Source of the DNA: Massilia sp. WG5
Lineage (GTDB): Bacteria; Pseudomonadota; Gammaproteobacteria; Burkholderiales; Burkholderiaceae_D
Direction: 5' to 3'
Length of the DNA: 64,000 nucleotides
Assembly: GCF_001412595.2 (NCBI RefSeq)
Contig: NZ_CP012640.2
Location: forward strand, 5,766,001-5,830,000
This document shows, in pieces, positions 33,487 to 42,071 of this stretch. The notes below the pieces were generated by a model, which was not told the origin of the DNA, ran no database searches, and was given only the letters and a program-made list of their open reading frames with translations. Positions within the stretch are counted from its first letter, which is position 1, and the number at the start of each line of letters is the position of its first letter. Made by a program: the position numbers and the translations under genes.

Positions 33487-34253
33487 GGGACACGAACATG
33501 AACGACCGGACCCTGCGCACCGAAGCGCTGTCCAAGCAATGGGGCGCCTTCAAGGCCAATACCGACGTCTCGCTGAGCTTCGCGCCCGGCGCGCGCCATG
33601 CGCTGATCGGGCCGAACGGCGCCGGCAAGACCACCTTCATCAACCTGTTGACCGGCGCCTTCCTGCCGAGCGGCGGCAAGGTATGGCTGGGCGGGCACGA
33701 CATCACGACCCTGCCGCAGCACGAGCGCGTCAAGCTGGGGATGACCCGTACCTTCCAGATCAACACCCTGTTCGCCGGCATGACGGTGCTGGAGTCGGTG
33801 GCGCTGGCGATCTGCGAGCGCCGCGGCCTGCAGAAGGTCTGGTGGAAGACTGTCGAGAAGCATGCGGACGTGGTCGACGAGGCGATGGCGCTGCTGGCCA
33901 CGCTCAAGCTGACCGACGAGGCCAACAGCATCACCCGCAGCATGGCCTACGGCAAGCAGCGCCTGGTCGAGATCGCGCTGGCGCTCGCCACCAAGCCCTC
34001 GATCCTGCTGCTGGACGAACCGGCGGCCGGGATCCCGCAGGCCGAGAGCCGCGAACTGTTCGAGGTGATCGCCCAGCTGCCGCGCGAGGTCACGATCCTG
34101 TTCATCGAACACGACATGGGACTGGTGTTCCGCTTCGCCGAGCGCATCACGGTGCTGGTGGGCGGCAGCGTGCTGACCGAGGGCACGCCGGCGGAGATCG
34201 CGGCCGATCCGCGCGTCAAGGAAGTCTACCTGGGGGAGGCCGAACATGCCTGA
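33483..34253 (+). CDS. ABC transporter ATP-binding protein (LivG-like)
   Basis: 256 residues with a complete ATPase domain: Walker A GPNGAGKTT (about 44-52), a family-typical FQINTLFAGMTVLESV segment, signature SMAYGKQRLVEIALALA in place of the usual LSGGQQ form, Walker B ILLLDEPAAGI, and switch His in FIEHDMGLVF. The altered signature (SxxYGxQR) is normal for LivG proteins. AAGGAG precedes the ATG, which overlaps the livM stop. Confidence 0.92.
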   Translation: MRDTNMNDRTLRTEALSKQWGAFKANTDVSLSFAPGARHALIGPNGAGKTTFINLLTGAFLPSGGKVWLGGHDITTLPQHERVKLGMTRTFQINTLFAGMTVLESVALAICERRGLQKVWWKTVEKHADVVDEAMALLATLKLTDEANSITRSMAYGKQRLVEIALALATKPSILLLDEPAAGIPQAESRELFEVIAQLPREVTILFIEHDMGLVFRFAERITVLVGGSVLTEGTPAEIAADPRVKEVYLGEAEHA

Positions 34254-34947
34254 ACTGCTCGCATTCGACGGCGTGAGCGCCGGCTACGGCGAATCGATCG
34301 TGCTGGAAGAGGTGTCGTTTTCGATGGAGGAGGGCGCCAGCTTGGCGCTGCTGGGCCGTAACGGCGTCGGCAAGACCAGCCTGCTGGTCACGCTGATGGG
34401 ACTGACGCGCATGCACAAGGGCTCGGTGCGCTGGGACGGCCGCGACCTGGCGCGCATGCCGACCCACCTGCGCTCGCGCTCGGGCCTCGGCTGGGTGCCG
34501 CAGGAACGCCACATGTTCCCCTCGCTGACGGTGGAGGAGCACCTGACCGTGGTCGCGCGGCCGGGCCGCTGGACCCTGGAGCGCATCTACGAGATCTTCC
34601 CGCGCCTGCGCGAGCGCCGTGCCAACATGGGCAACCAGCTCTCGGGCGGCGAGCAGCAGATGGTGGCGATCGCACGCGCGCTGATGACCAATCCGCGCAT
34701 CCTGCTGCTCGACGAGCCGATGGAGGGCCTGGCGCCGATCATCGTGCAGGAACTGGTGCGCGTGATCCGGCGCCTGATCGCCGACGAAGGCATGTCGGTG
34801 ATCGTGGTCGAGCAGCATGCGCGCCTGGCGCTGTCGCTGACCGCGCGCGCCATCGTGCTGGACCGCGGCCGCATCGTCCACGATTCCGACAGCGCCAGCC
34901 TGCTGGCCGACGGCGACAAACTCGACCGCCTGGTGGCGGTGGCGTAA
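34246..34947 (+). CDS. ABC transporter ATP-binding protein (LivF-like)
   Basis: 233 residues: Walker A GRNGVGKTS (about 36-44), signature LSGGEQQMVAIARAL (about 132-146), Walker B ILLLDEPMEGL, and switch region VIVVEQHARLAL. It pairs with the LivG-like ATPase. It overlaps the preceding gene by eight bases with GGGGGAGG before the ATG. The operon ends here, followed by a small hairpin and the third binding-protein gene. Confidence 0.92.
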   Translation: MPELLAFDGVSAGYGESIVLEEVSFSMEEGASLALLGRNGVGKTSLLVTLMGLTRMHKGSVRWDGRDLARMPTHLRSRSGLGWVPQERHMFPSLTVEEHLTVVARPGRWTLERIYEIFPRLRERRANMGNQLSGGEQQMVAIARALMTNPRILLLDEPMEGLAPIIVQELVRVIRRLIADEGMSVIVVEQHARLALSLTARAIVLDRGRIVHDSDSASLLADGDKLDRLVAVA

Positions 34948-34964
34948 GCCGCCGTCGCCGTAGG

Positions 34965-34983
34965 GTGGGCACCCCGTGCCCAC
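34965..34983. repeat. Hairpin repeat gtgggcac-ccc-gtgcccac
   Basis: A perfect 8-bp stem with a 3-base loop preceded by cgtaggg, between livF and the third binding-protein gene. It shares the cgtagggtgggcac arm with the longer palindrome at 38823-38853, so the two are copies of one intergenic repeat family. It may attenuate read-through from livF. Confidence 0.55.
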
Positions 34984-35029
34984 GCATGACGCACGCAGCA
35001 ATCACAAAATAAATTAGGAGATGACACCG

Positions 35030-36211
35030 ATGAAGCAAATCCCCACCCGCCGCACCATCGTCCTCGGCGCCGCCATGCTGGCCGCCGGACTCGCAACCGG
35101 CAGCGCCCACGCCGCCGAACCGCTGAAGGTCGGCCTGATCGTGCCGATGTCCGGGCCCTTCGCCTCGACCGGGCGCCAGGTCGACGCCGCCGTCAAGCTT
35201 TTCATGCAGCAGAACGGCGCCACGGTGGCGGGACGCGAGGTGCAGATCATCCTGAAGGACGACGGCGGCGTCTCGCCCGACGTCACCAAGCGCCTGGCCC
35301 AGGAACTGGTGGCGCGCGACAAGGTGCAGGTGCTGGCCGGCTTCGGCCTGACCCCGCTGGCCTTCGCCGCCGCGCCGATCGCGACCCAGGCCAAGGTGCC
35401 GATGATCGTGATGAACGCGGCCACTTCGGTGATTCCCCAGCGTTCGCCCTACATCGTGCGCACCGGCTTCACGCTGGCCCAGGTGACCGCGCCGATGGCC
35501 CAGTGGGCGGCGAAGAACGGGATCAAGTCGGTGGTGACCTTCGTGGCCGACTACGGCCCCGGCATCGATGCCGAGAAGGTGTTCGTGAAGGACTTCGGCA
35601 AGGCCGGCGGCAAGGTCCTGGCCTCGCTGCGCGCACCGCTGCGCAATCCCGACTACGCGCCCTTCCTGGCGCGCGTGAAGGATGCGAAGCCGGACGCCGT
35701 GTTCGTGTTCGTGCCTTCGGGCGAGGGCGCGGCGGTGCTGAAGCAGTTCACCGACCGCGGCCTGGCCGCCGCCGGCATCCGCCTGATCGCCACCGGCGAC
35801 GTGCTCGACGACGACCTGATGCCCTCGATCGGCAATGCCGCCCTGGGCGTGGTCAGCAGCCATCACTATTCGGCGGCCCATCCCTCGCCGGAGAACCAGG
35901 CCTTCGTCGCGGCCTTCACCAGGGCGAACAAGGACATGCGGCCGAACTTCCACGCGGTCGGCGCCTACGACGGCATGCAGCTGCTGTACGCGGCCCTGAA
36001 GAAAACCGGCGGCAACAGCGACGGTCCGAAGCTGCTGGAAGCGATGAAGGGCCAGTCCTGGACCAGCGTGCGCGGACCGGTCAGCATCGATCCGGCCACC
36101 CGCGACATCGTGCAGAACGTCTACATCCGCAAGGCCGAACAGGTGAACGGCGGCGTCTACAACGTCGAATTCGACAAGGTCGAGAAGTTCAAGGACCCGG
36201 GAGTGGACTGA
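35030..36211 (+). CDS. ABC transporter substrate-binding protein, third paralogue
   Basis: 393 residues from the ATG nine bases after AGGAG; an ATG directly abutting that site cannot be used. A Tat-like signal (RRTIVLGAAMLAAG, ending SAHA) precedes the LivJ-like fold with PLKVGLIVPMSGPF, VPMIVMNAATSVIP, and C-terminal RGPVSIDPATRDIVQNVYIR. It directly follows livHMGF, so it is the cognate binding protein. Close kinship to two other binding proteins here suggests the same core serves all three. The 3' end overlaps the convergent marR by 23 bases. Confidence 0.9.
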   Translation: MKQIPTRRTIVLGAAMLAAGLATGSAHAAEPLKVGLIVPMSGPFASTGRQVDAAVKLFMQQNGATVAGREVQIILKDDGGVSPDVTKRLAQELVARDKVQVLAGFGLTPLAFAAAPIATQAKVPMIVMNAATSVIPQRSPYIVRTGFTLAQVTAPMAQWAAKNGIKSVVTFVADYGPGIDAEKVFVKDFGKAGGKVLASLRAPLRNPDYAPFLARVKDAKPDAVFVFVPSGEGAAVLKQFTDRGLAAAGIRLIATGDVLDDDLMPSIGNAALGVVSSHHYSAAHPSPENQAFVAAFTRANKDMRPNFHAVGAYDGMQLLYAALKKTGGNSDGPKLLEAMKGQSWTSVRGPVSIDPATRDIVQNVYIRKAEQVNGGVYNVEFDKVEKFKDPGVD

Positions 36212-36683
36212 GCGGTGCGCGGCTCTGCTCGTTGTTCCCCTTGACCAGCTTTTCCAGCAGGCCCATGAACTGGGCCTGCTCGGGTGGCGACAGCGGCGCG
36301 AGCAGGCGCTGGCGCAGGCGCTGGGCGCCGGCTTCCAGCGCCCCCAGCAGGCGCGCACCCTCGGGGGTGATGGTCAGCGCCCGCTGGCGCCGGTTGTGCG
36401 GGATCACCTTGCGCTCGAGCAGGCCTTTTTCCTCGAGCCGGGCGCACACCGTCGCTCCGGTCGAGGTGTCGATCGCGGCCAGTCCGGCCAGCGACACCTG
36501 GTCGATGCCCGGATGGCTGGCCAGCCGGCTCAGGATCGCATACTGCACCGGGGTCAGTTCGGCCCCCATTTCATCGTAGAAAATCGAGACCGAGATCTGC
36601 TGGGCGCGGCGCAGCAGGTGGCCCGGGTGTTCGTAGAGGTCGAGCGGTGCGGGCTGGGATGTCGCTGCGTTGTCGGTCGGCAT
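36189..36683 (-). CDS. MarR-family regulator beside vanAB
   Basis: 164 residues from MPTDNAATS; longer starts exist at 36713 and 36773, all with poor ribosome sites. MarR core: YEHPGHLLRRAQQISVSIF (19 residues about 14-32), LTPVQYAILSRLASHPG, recognition region DTSTGATVCARLEEKGLL, and wing IPHNRRQRAL. It is divergent from vanA with a perfect palindrome (36772-36787) near the vanA start, so it likely represses vanAB in response to vanillate. The Pseudomonas VanR is a GntR protein, so this is a different solution. Confidence 0.85.
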   Translation of the reverse strand: MPTDNAATSQPAPLDLYEHPGHLLRRAQQISVSIFYDEMGAELTPVQYAILSRLASHPGIDQVSLAGLAAIDTSTGATVCARLEEKGLLERKVIPHNRRQRALTITPEGARLLGALEAGAQRLRQRLLAPLSPPEQAQFMGLLEKLVKGNNEQSRAPLSPLPGP

Positions 36684-36771
36684 GTGGTCGTCGGCTCTGG
36701 TGCAACGCACCATCAAAATAATCGTGGATCGTAGTTTACTTCGTCGTGCAAACGGGTGATACTTTTTAAAC

Positions 36772-36787
36772 ATTCAGTGCACTGAAT
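36772..36787. promoter_or_regulatory. Palindromic operator before vanAB
   Basis: A perfect 16-bp palindrome ATTCAGTGCACTGAAT lies 21 bases upstream of the vanA ATG, overlapping the expected transcription start region. It is the probable binding site of the divergent MarR protein. Confidence 0.7.
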
Positions 36788-36808
36788 ATTAAACCAAAGG
36801 AGACAAGG

Positions 36809-37864
36809 ATGTATCCCAAAAACGCCTGGTACGTGGCCTGCACCCCTGACGAAATCGACGGCAAGCCGCTGGGCCGCCAGATCTGCGGCGAAAAGATCGT
36901 GTTCTATCGCGGCAAGGAAGGCAAGGTCGCCGCGGTCGAGGATTTCTGCCCGCACCGCGGCGCCCCGCTGTCGCTGGGCTTCGTCCGCGACGGCAACCTG
37001 GTGTGCGGCTACCACGGCCTGGAGATGGGCTGCGAGGGCAAGGCGATCAGCATGCCTGGCCAGCGGGTGCGCGGCTTTCCCTGCATCCGCAGCTACGCGG
37101 TCGAGGAGCGCTACGGCTTCATCTGGGTCTGGCCGGGCGAGAAGGAGAAGGCCGATCCGGCCGCCATCCACCACCTGGAATGGGCCGGGAATCCCGAATG
37201 GGCCTATGGCGGCGGCCTGTACCACATCAACTGCGACTACCGCCTGATGGTCGATAACCTGATGGACCTGACCCACGAGACCTATGTGCACGCGTCCAGC
37301 ATCGGCCAGAAGGAGATCGACGAGGCGCCGGTGAACACGAAGGCCGAGGGCGAGCAGGTGGTGACCAGCCGCTTCATGGAAAACATCATGCCGCCGCCGT
37401 TCTGGCAGGCGGCCCTGCGCGGCAACGGCCTGGCCGACGACGTCCCGGTCGACCGCTGGCAGATCTGCCGCTTCAACGCGCCCAGCCACGTGATGATCGA
37501 GGTCGGGGTCGCGCATGCGGGCAAGGGCGGTTACCACGCCGACGCGGCGCACAAGGCGTCCAGCATCGTGGTCGACTTCATCACGCCGGAAACCGAGACC
37601 TCGCACTGGTACTTCTGGGGCATGGCGCGCAACTTCAATCCGCAGGACGAAGCGCTGACCCGCACCATCCGCGAAGGCCAGGGCAAGATCTTCAGCGAAG
37701 ACCGCGAGATGCTCGAGCTGCAGCAGCAGAACATCCTGCGCCATCCGGAACGCAGGCTGCTGATGCTGAACATCGACGCCGGCGGCGTGCAGTCGCGCCG
37801 CATCATCGACCAGTGGCTGGCGCGCGAGCGGCAGGGCCAGGCGGCTGGGGAGGCGGCGGCATGA
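36809..37864 (+). CDS. vanA: Vanillate O-demethylase oxygenase subunit
   Basis: 351 residues. Rieske [2Fe-2S] ligands in [12 protein letters not shown] (about 47-58) and CGYHGLEM (about 66-73). The mononuclear iron site follows with [16 protein letters not shown] (about 149-164). Family length is about 350. VanA with VanB demethylates vanillate to protocatechuate and formaldehyde. AAAGGAGACAAGG precedes the ATG; the operator at 36772 suggests MarR control. It overlaps vanB (ATGA). Confidence 0.95.
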   Translation: MYPKNAWYVACTPDEIDGKPLGRQICGEKIVFYRGKEGKVAAVEDFCPHRGAPLSLGFVRDGNLVCGYHGLEMGCEGKAISMPGQRVRGFPCIRSYAVEERYGFIWVWPGEKEKADPAAIHHLEWAGNPEWAYGGGLYHINCDYRLMVDNLMDLTHETYVHASSIGQKEIDEAPVNTKAEGEQVVTSRFMENIMPPPFWQAALRGNGLADDVPVDRWQICRFNAPSHVMIEVGVAHAGKGGYHADAAHKASSIVVDFITPETETSHWYFWGMARNFNPQDEALTRTIREGQGKIFSEDREMLELQQQNILRHPERRLLMLNIDAGGVQSRRIIDQWLARERQGQAAGEAAA

Positions 37865-38817
37865 GCAGCTTCGACGTGCGCGTGGCGCGCAAGACCAGCG
37901 AGGCCGACGGCATCTGCAGCTACGAGCTGGTGCGCCTGGACGGCGCCCCGCTGCCGCCCTTCGAGGCCGGCGCCCACATCGACGTGCACCTGGGGGACAA
38001 GCTGGTGCGCCAGTACTCGCTGTGCAATCCGCCCGGCGAGACCCACCGCTACCTGATCGGGGTGCTGCGCGACGCCGCCTCGCGCGGCGGCTCCCAGGCC
38101 ATGCACGACCATATCGAGACCGGCTCGGTACTGAGCATCAGCGCGCCGAAGAACCACTTCCCGCTGGTCGAGGCGCAGCGCTCGCTGCTGTTTGCCGGCG
38201 GGATCGGCATCACCCCGATCCTGGCGATGGCCGAGACCCTGGCCGCCCGCGGCGCGGCCTTCGAGATGCACTACAGCGCGCGTTCGCCGGAACGCGCCGC
38301 CTTCAAGGAGCGCCTCGCCGCCTCGCACCTGGCCCGGCAGGTGCACTTCCACTACGACAGCGGCGACGCGGCCCAGAAGCTGGACCTGGACGCCCTGCTG
38401 GCCAGGCCGGATGCGGGCACCCACCTGTACGTCTGCGGTCCGCAGGGCTTCATCGAGCACGTGCTGGGCGCTGCCCGTGCGCTCGGCTGGCCGGCCGGGC
38501 GCCTGCACGTCGAGTACTTCGGCGCGGCGGCGGTGGCCACCTCCGGCGACCAGGCTTTCGAGGTGAAGCTGGCCTCGGACGGCAGGATCGTCACGGTCCC
38601 GGCCGGCGTCACGGTGCTCAAGGCGCTGGAGGCCGATGGCATCGAGATTCCGTATTCCTGCGAGGAGGGGGTGTGCGGCACCTGCCTGACGCGGGTGCTG
38701 GAGGGCGTGCCCGAGCACCGCGACATGTACCTGACCGAAGAGGAACAGGCCGCGAACGACCAGTTCACGCCCTGCTGTTCGCGGGCGAAGACGCCTTTGC
38801 TGGTTCTCGACCTGTAG
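37861..38817 (+). CDS. vanB: Vanillate O-demethylase reductase subunit
   Basis: 318 residues from the ATG overlapping the vanA stop. Class IA oxygenase reductase: FAD-binding RQYSLCNPP (about 50-58), NAD-binding [15 protein letters not shown] (about 112-126) and [10 protein letters not shown], then a C-terminal plant-type [2Fe-2S] ferredoxin with [16 protein letters not shown] (about 267-282) and a final Cys in TPCCS. It passes NADH electrons to VanA. Strong stem-loop follows the stop. Confidence 0.95.
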   Translation: MSSFDVRVARKTSEADGICSYELVRLDGAPLPPFEAGAHIDVHLGDKLVRQYSLCNPPGETHRYLIGVLRDAASRGGSQAMHDHIETGSVLSISAPKNHFPLVEAQRSLLFAGGIGITPILAMAETLAARGAAFEMHYSARSPERAAFKERLAASHLARQVHFHYDSGDAAQKLDLDALLARPDAGTHLYVCGPQGFIEHVLGAARALGWPAGRLHVEYFGAAAVATSGDQAFEVKLASDGRIVTVPAGVTVLKALEADGIEIPYSCEEGVCGTCLTRVLEGVPEHRDMYLTEEEQAANDQFTPCCSRAKTPLLVLDL

Positions 38818-38822
38818 GCTCA

Positions 38823-38853
38823 CGTAGGGTGGGCACGGGGTGCCCACCCTACG
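38823..38853. terminator. Perfect 14-bp palindrome between convergent vanB and pcaCD
   Basis: cgtagggtgggcac and gtgcccaccctacg flank a ggg loop, filling the gap between two convergent stops. It lacks a T-tract but its strength and place suit a bidirectional terminator. It shares its arm sequence with the hairpin at 34965-34983, so it is also a member of an intergenic repeat family. Confidence 0.65.
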
Positions 38854-38855
38854 CG

Positions 38856-40118
38856 TTACAGCGATGCGACGAATTCGACGACCGCCGCATTGAAGGCCGC
38901 CGGCTGCTCCACCGCGCTCAGGTGCGACGCCTGCTGCAGCACGGTCAGCGCGGCGTTCGGGATGCCCTCGGCCAGCACCTGCGCCATCGCCACCGGCGTG
39001 CCCTGGTCCAGCTCACCCGCGATCACCAGCGCCGGCACGCCGATCTGCCCGAGCCGCGCGGTAGTGTCGACCTGGCCGACCGCATTGCAGCAGCCGACGT
39101 AGCCCAGGGCGTCGGTCGTTACCAGGCGGCGGCGGAAGCGCACCACCGTGCCGGCCTTGCGCGCGCGGAAATCCTCGTGGAAGTAGCGCGCCATGACGGC
39201 ATCGGCGATCGCCTCGATGCCCTGTTCGCGCACGGTGGCGATGCGCTGCTCCCAGACCTCGCGCGCCGCCTGCGGATAGGCGCTGGTGGTATTCGCCAGC
39301 ACCAGCGCACGGACCAGCGCAGGGTGGCGCAGGGCCAGCTCCTGGCCGACCATGCCGCCCATCGACAGCCCGACCCAGACCACCGGGCCGGTGTCGAGCT
39401 CGCGCAGCAGGCGGGCGGCGTCGTCCGCCAGTTCTGCCATCGAATACAGGCCGGCGCCGGCGTCCGAGCTGCCGTGGCCGCGGTGCTCGTAGGCGATCAC
39501 GCGGCAGTCGCGCGCCAGCAGGGTGGCCAGGCCGTCCCACATCGTCAGGTCGCAGCCCAGCGCATGGCTCAGCACCACGGTATGGCGCGGCGCCTTGCCG
39601 CTCGCCGGTTCGCGCACGCTGTAGTGCAGGGCCGGGCTGCTGGCGGTGCGGCCTTCGCGGCCGGCGCCCGAATGCGTGGCCGCGCCGGGCGCCGCCGGCT
39701 CCAGCACGTAGCCGATCTGGTCCGCCACCTCGTGCAGGATCGCCAGCGCGTGCGTGAAGCCCGTGTTGGCGGCGGGGACGCCGGCGTAGATGGCCGACTG
39801 CATCAGGATTTCCTTGAGCTCGTCCGGCGTGAGGCCGCTGCCGTCCTCGCTCAGCAGGGCGGCGCGCACGTGCAGGTCGAATTCCTCCCAGCGGCCGAGC
39901 GCCACCGTGATCGACAGGACCATCGCGCGCCGGGTCTTGTGGCCCAGGCCGGGACGGCCCCAGATCTCGTGCCAGGCGAAGCGGGTGATGAAGTTCTGGA
40001 AGTCGGCGGTGAAGCCGGTCGCCTTGTTCAGGGAACGGTCGACCCAGGCGTCGCCGAGGACGTTGCGGCGGTTCTGCAGGCCGCGTTCGAAATCGTGGTC
40101 AATCGGATCGAAACTCAT
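38856..40118 (-). CDS. Fused 4-carboxymuconolactone decarboxylase / 3-oxoadipate enol-lactonase (PcaC-PcaD order)
   Basis: 420 residues in one intact frame. Residues 1-137 are a carboxymuconolactone decarboxylase domain (LGDAWVDRSL, FITRFAWHEIWGRPGL, and the HVRAAL...AANTGFTHA segment). A linker (about 138-162) rich in Ala/Gly leads to an alpha/beta-hydrolase, residues 163-420, with nucleophile Ser252 in GLSMGG, Asp371 in GELDQGTP and His399. It would turn 4-carboxymuconolactone into the enol-lactone and then beta-ketoadipate. The known PcaL fusion has the opposite order (PcaD then PcaC). The start overlaps the pcaB stop (ATGA). Confidence 0.93.
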   Translation of the reverse strand: MSFDPIDHDFERGLQNRRNVLGDAWVDRSLNKATGFTADFQNFITRFAWHEIWGRPGLGHKTRRAMVLSITVALGRWEEFDLHVRAALLSEDGSGLTPDELKEILMQSAIYAGVPAANTGFTHALAILHEVADQIGYVLEPAAPGAATHSGAGREGRTASSPALHYSVREPASGKAPRHTVVLSHALGCDLTMWDGLATLLARDCRVIAYEHRGHGSSDAGAGLYSMAELADDAARLLRELDTGPVVWVGLSMGGMVGQELALRHPALVRALVLANTTSAYPQAAREVWEQRIATVREQGIEAIADAVMARYFHEDFRARKAGTVVRFRRRLVTTDALGYVGCCNAVGQVDTTARLGQIGVPALVIAGELDQGTPVAMAQVLAEGIPNAALTVLQQASHLSAVEQPAAFNAAVVEFVASL

Positions 40119-41521
40119 GGGGATGGCTCATTCGTGAAGGGGTGGGTGGCGTCCAGCCTGCCCATGGACAGGCGCAGTCCGTGCAGCTGGGACTCGGCCA
40201 GGCGGCGCGCCGGTTCGGCGGCGGCCACCGGGTCGAACAGGCCGGCGAGCCGGGCCGGGTCGACATGGGCGGCCAGTCCGGGATCGGCGGCGACGGCGTC
40301 CTGCACCAGGCGCTGGAGCCCGTGCGGACCGGCGGCGGCGCGCCCGCTGAGCGCTTCCAGCAGCGCGTGCGCCTTCGGCCGGCCGATGGCGCCGGCCAGG
40401 TAGCTCGACACCGCCTCGGCGAACACCAGGCCGTGCAGCGCGTGGATGTTGTGGAGCATGCGCTCGCGGTCGACCGCCAGGCCGGCGAAGGCTTCGTTCA
40501 GTGCGCCGAGGGCGCCGTGGACCGACAGGAAGACCGGCGGCCATTCGGCCAGCTCGGCCTGCCAGTTGCCGAGGCCGCGTTCGTGCTGCTGGTCCATGCA
40601 GGCCAGCAGGGCCGCCGCATGCTGGGGCGTGCGGCGCGCCGCCGCCAGCGCGATCATGGTGGAGACGGGATTGCGCTTGTGCGGCATGGCGGACGAGCCG
40701 CCGCGGCCATTCCCGGAAGGCTCGGCCAGCTCGCCGACCTCGCCCTGGGCCATCAGCCCGAGGTCGGTGGCGAGCTTGCCCAGGCTGCCGCCCAGCACCG
40801 CCACTTCCAGGCCCAGGCGGACCCACTCGTCGCGCTGGGTATGCCAGGCGGCGTCCGCGGTCTGCAGGCGCAGCGCAGCGGCGACCCGCGCCGCCACCGC
40901 CGGGCCATGCTCGCCCATCACGGCCAGCGTGCCCACCGCGCCGCCCAGCTGCAGGCGCAGCGCACGCGCGGCCGCCTCGCGCACCCGCTCGCGCGCCCGC
41001 ACCAGCGGCGCCAGCCAGCCGGTGGCCTTGAAGCCCAGGCTGGTCACCTGGGCCGGCTGCATCAGCGTGCGCGCCAGCACCGGGGTGGACAGGTGCTCTT
41101 CGGCCAGGCGCAGCAGGTGGCCGGCGAGTTCGCCCAGGCCCGCGTCGAGCAGGCGCAGGGCTTCCCGCGTGACCAGCACCATGCCGGTGTCGATCACGTC
41201 CTGGCTGGTGCTGCCCCAGTGCACGTGGCGCGCCGCTTCCTCGTCGTACAGCGCCACCGTCTTCTGCAGCTCCTTCACCAGCGGAATCGCCAGGCTGCCG
41301 GCGCGCCGGCCGGCGCGGACCAGGGCCGGGATGTCGTACAGCTGCGCCTTGCAGACGCTGCCGATGGCGGCGGCCGCGGCCGGCGGCACCAGGCCCTCCG
41401 CGGCCTGGGCGCCGGCCAGCGCGGCCTCGAAGTCCAGCATGGCCTGCACCACCGCCGCGTCGTCGAAGGCGGCGACCATGTCGGGCGTGGTCAGAAAACT
41501 GTCGAAGATCGATACACTCAC
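40115..41521 (-). CDS. pcaB: 3-carboxy-cis,cis-muconate cycloisomerase
   Basis: 468 residues from a GTG with GGGAG five bases upstream. Fumarase/aspartase superfamily: HVHWGSTSQDVIDTGM (about 99-114) and signature loop GRGGSSAMPHKRNPV (about 276-290). It lactonises 3-carboxymuconate. Order on the minus strand is pcaH-pcaG-pcaB-pcaCD; it overlaps the fused gene by four bases and lies 18 bases after pcaG. Confidence 0.94.
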   Translation of the reverse strand: MSVSIFDSFLTTPDMVAAFDDAAVVQAMLDFEAALAGAQAAEGLVPPAAAAAIGSVCKAQLYDIPALVRAGRRAGSLAIPLVKELQKTVALYDEEAARHVHWGSTSQDVIDTGMVLVTREALRLLDAGLGELAGHLLRLAEEHLSTPVLARTLMQPAQVTSLGFKATGWLAPLVRARERVREAAARALRLQLGGAVGTLAVMGEHGPAVAARVAAALRLQTADAAWHTQRDEWVRLGLEVAVLGGSLGKLATDLGLMAQGEVGELAEPSGNGRGGSSAMPHKRNPVSTMIALAAARRTPQHAAALLACMDQQHERGLGNWQAELAEWPPVFLSVHGALGALNEAFAGLAVDRERMLHNIHALHGLVFAEAVSSYLAGAIGRPKAHALLEALSGRAAAGPHGLQRLVQDAVAADPGLAAHVDPARLAGLFDPVAAAEPARRLAESQLHGLRLSMGRLDATHPFTNEPSP

Positions 41522-41539
41522 TGGCGCTCCCGTCGCTGC

Positions 41540-42061
41540 TTATACATAGTCGAAGAAGGCGGTCTCTTTGTCGCCCTGCATCCGGATATCCCAATGGTAC
41601 TGGCCTTCGCCGGTTTTGCGCGCAAGGAGCGTGGCGCGGCGCGCTTCCGGCACCTGGCTGAGGATGGCGGAACGCGACAGGCCGTCCGCGTCTTCGAGGA
41701 AGACGGCGGTGAACTGGTGCTTGACCAGGCCGCGTGCGAACACGGTGACGTAGGCCAGCGGCTCGCCCGGCACGGCGTCCTGCGGCGCGGCGACGCGCAT
41801 GCTGAACTCGCCGTCGGCGCCGCTCGGCACGCGCCGGAAGCCCGGGATCAGGTGCTCGGCTTCGCGCGCGGCGGCGTCCGGCGTCCAGGCTTCGATCTGG
41901 GCGTCGTTGATCGGGTTGCCGTCGCCGTCGTAGATGATGCCGCTGACCAGGACCGTGGGGCCGCTGGTCTTCAGGTTGGCGGGCGTGCAGGCATCGGCGG
42001 CCCATTGCCAGGCTTCGTGCGAGAACGGGCCGACGGTCTGGGAAGTCGTGATTTTGCTCAT
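41540..42061 (-). CDS. pcaG: Protocatechuate 3,4-dioxygenase alpha subunit
   Basis: 173 residues, shorter than typical alpha chains of about 200. Intradiol dioxygenase fold: TSQTVGPFSHEAW near the N-terminus, the ...DGNPINDAQIEAWTPDA segment, and YVTVFARGLVKHQFTAVFLED. The alpha chain shares the fold but not the iron ligands of PcaH. AAGGAG precedes the ATG; it starts 10 bases after pcaH. Confidence 0.93.
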   Translation of the reverse strand: MSKITTSQTVGPFSHEAWQWAADACTPANLKTSGPTVLVSGIIYDGDGNPINDAQIEAWTPDAAAREAEHLIPGFRRVPSGADGEFSMRVAAPQDAVPGEPLAYVTVFARGLVKHQFTAVFLEDADGLSRSAILSQVPEARRATLLARKTGEGQYHWDIRMQGDKETAFFDYV

Positions 42062-42071
42062 GTGGTTCTCC

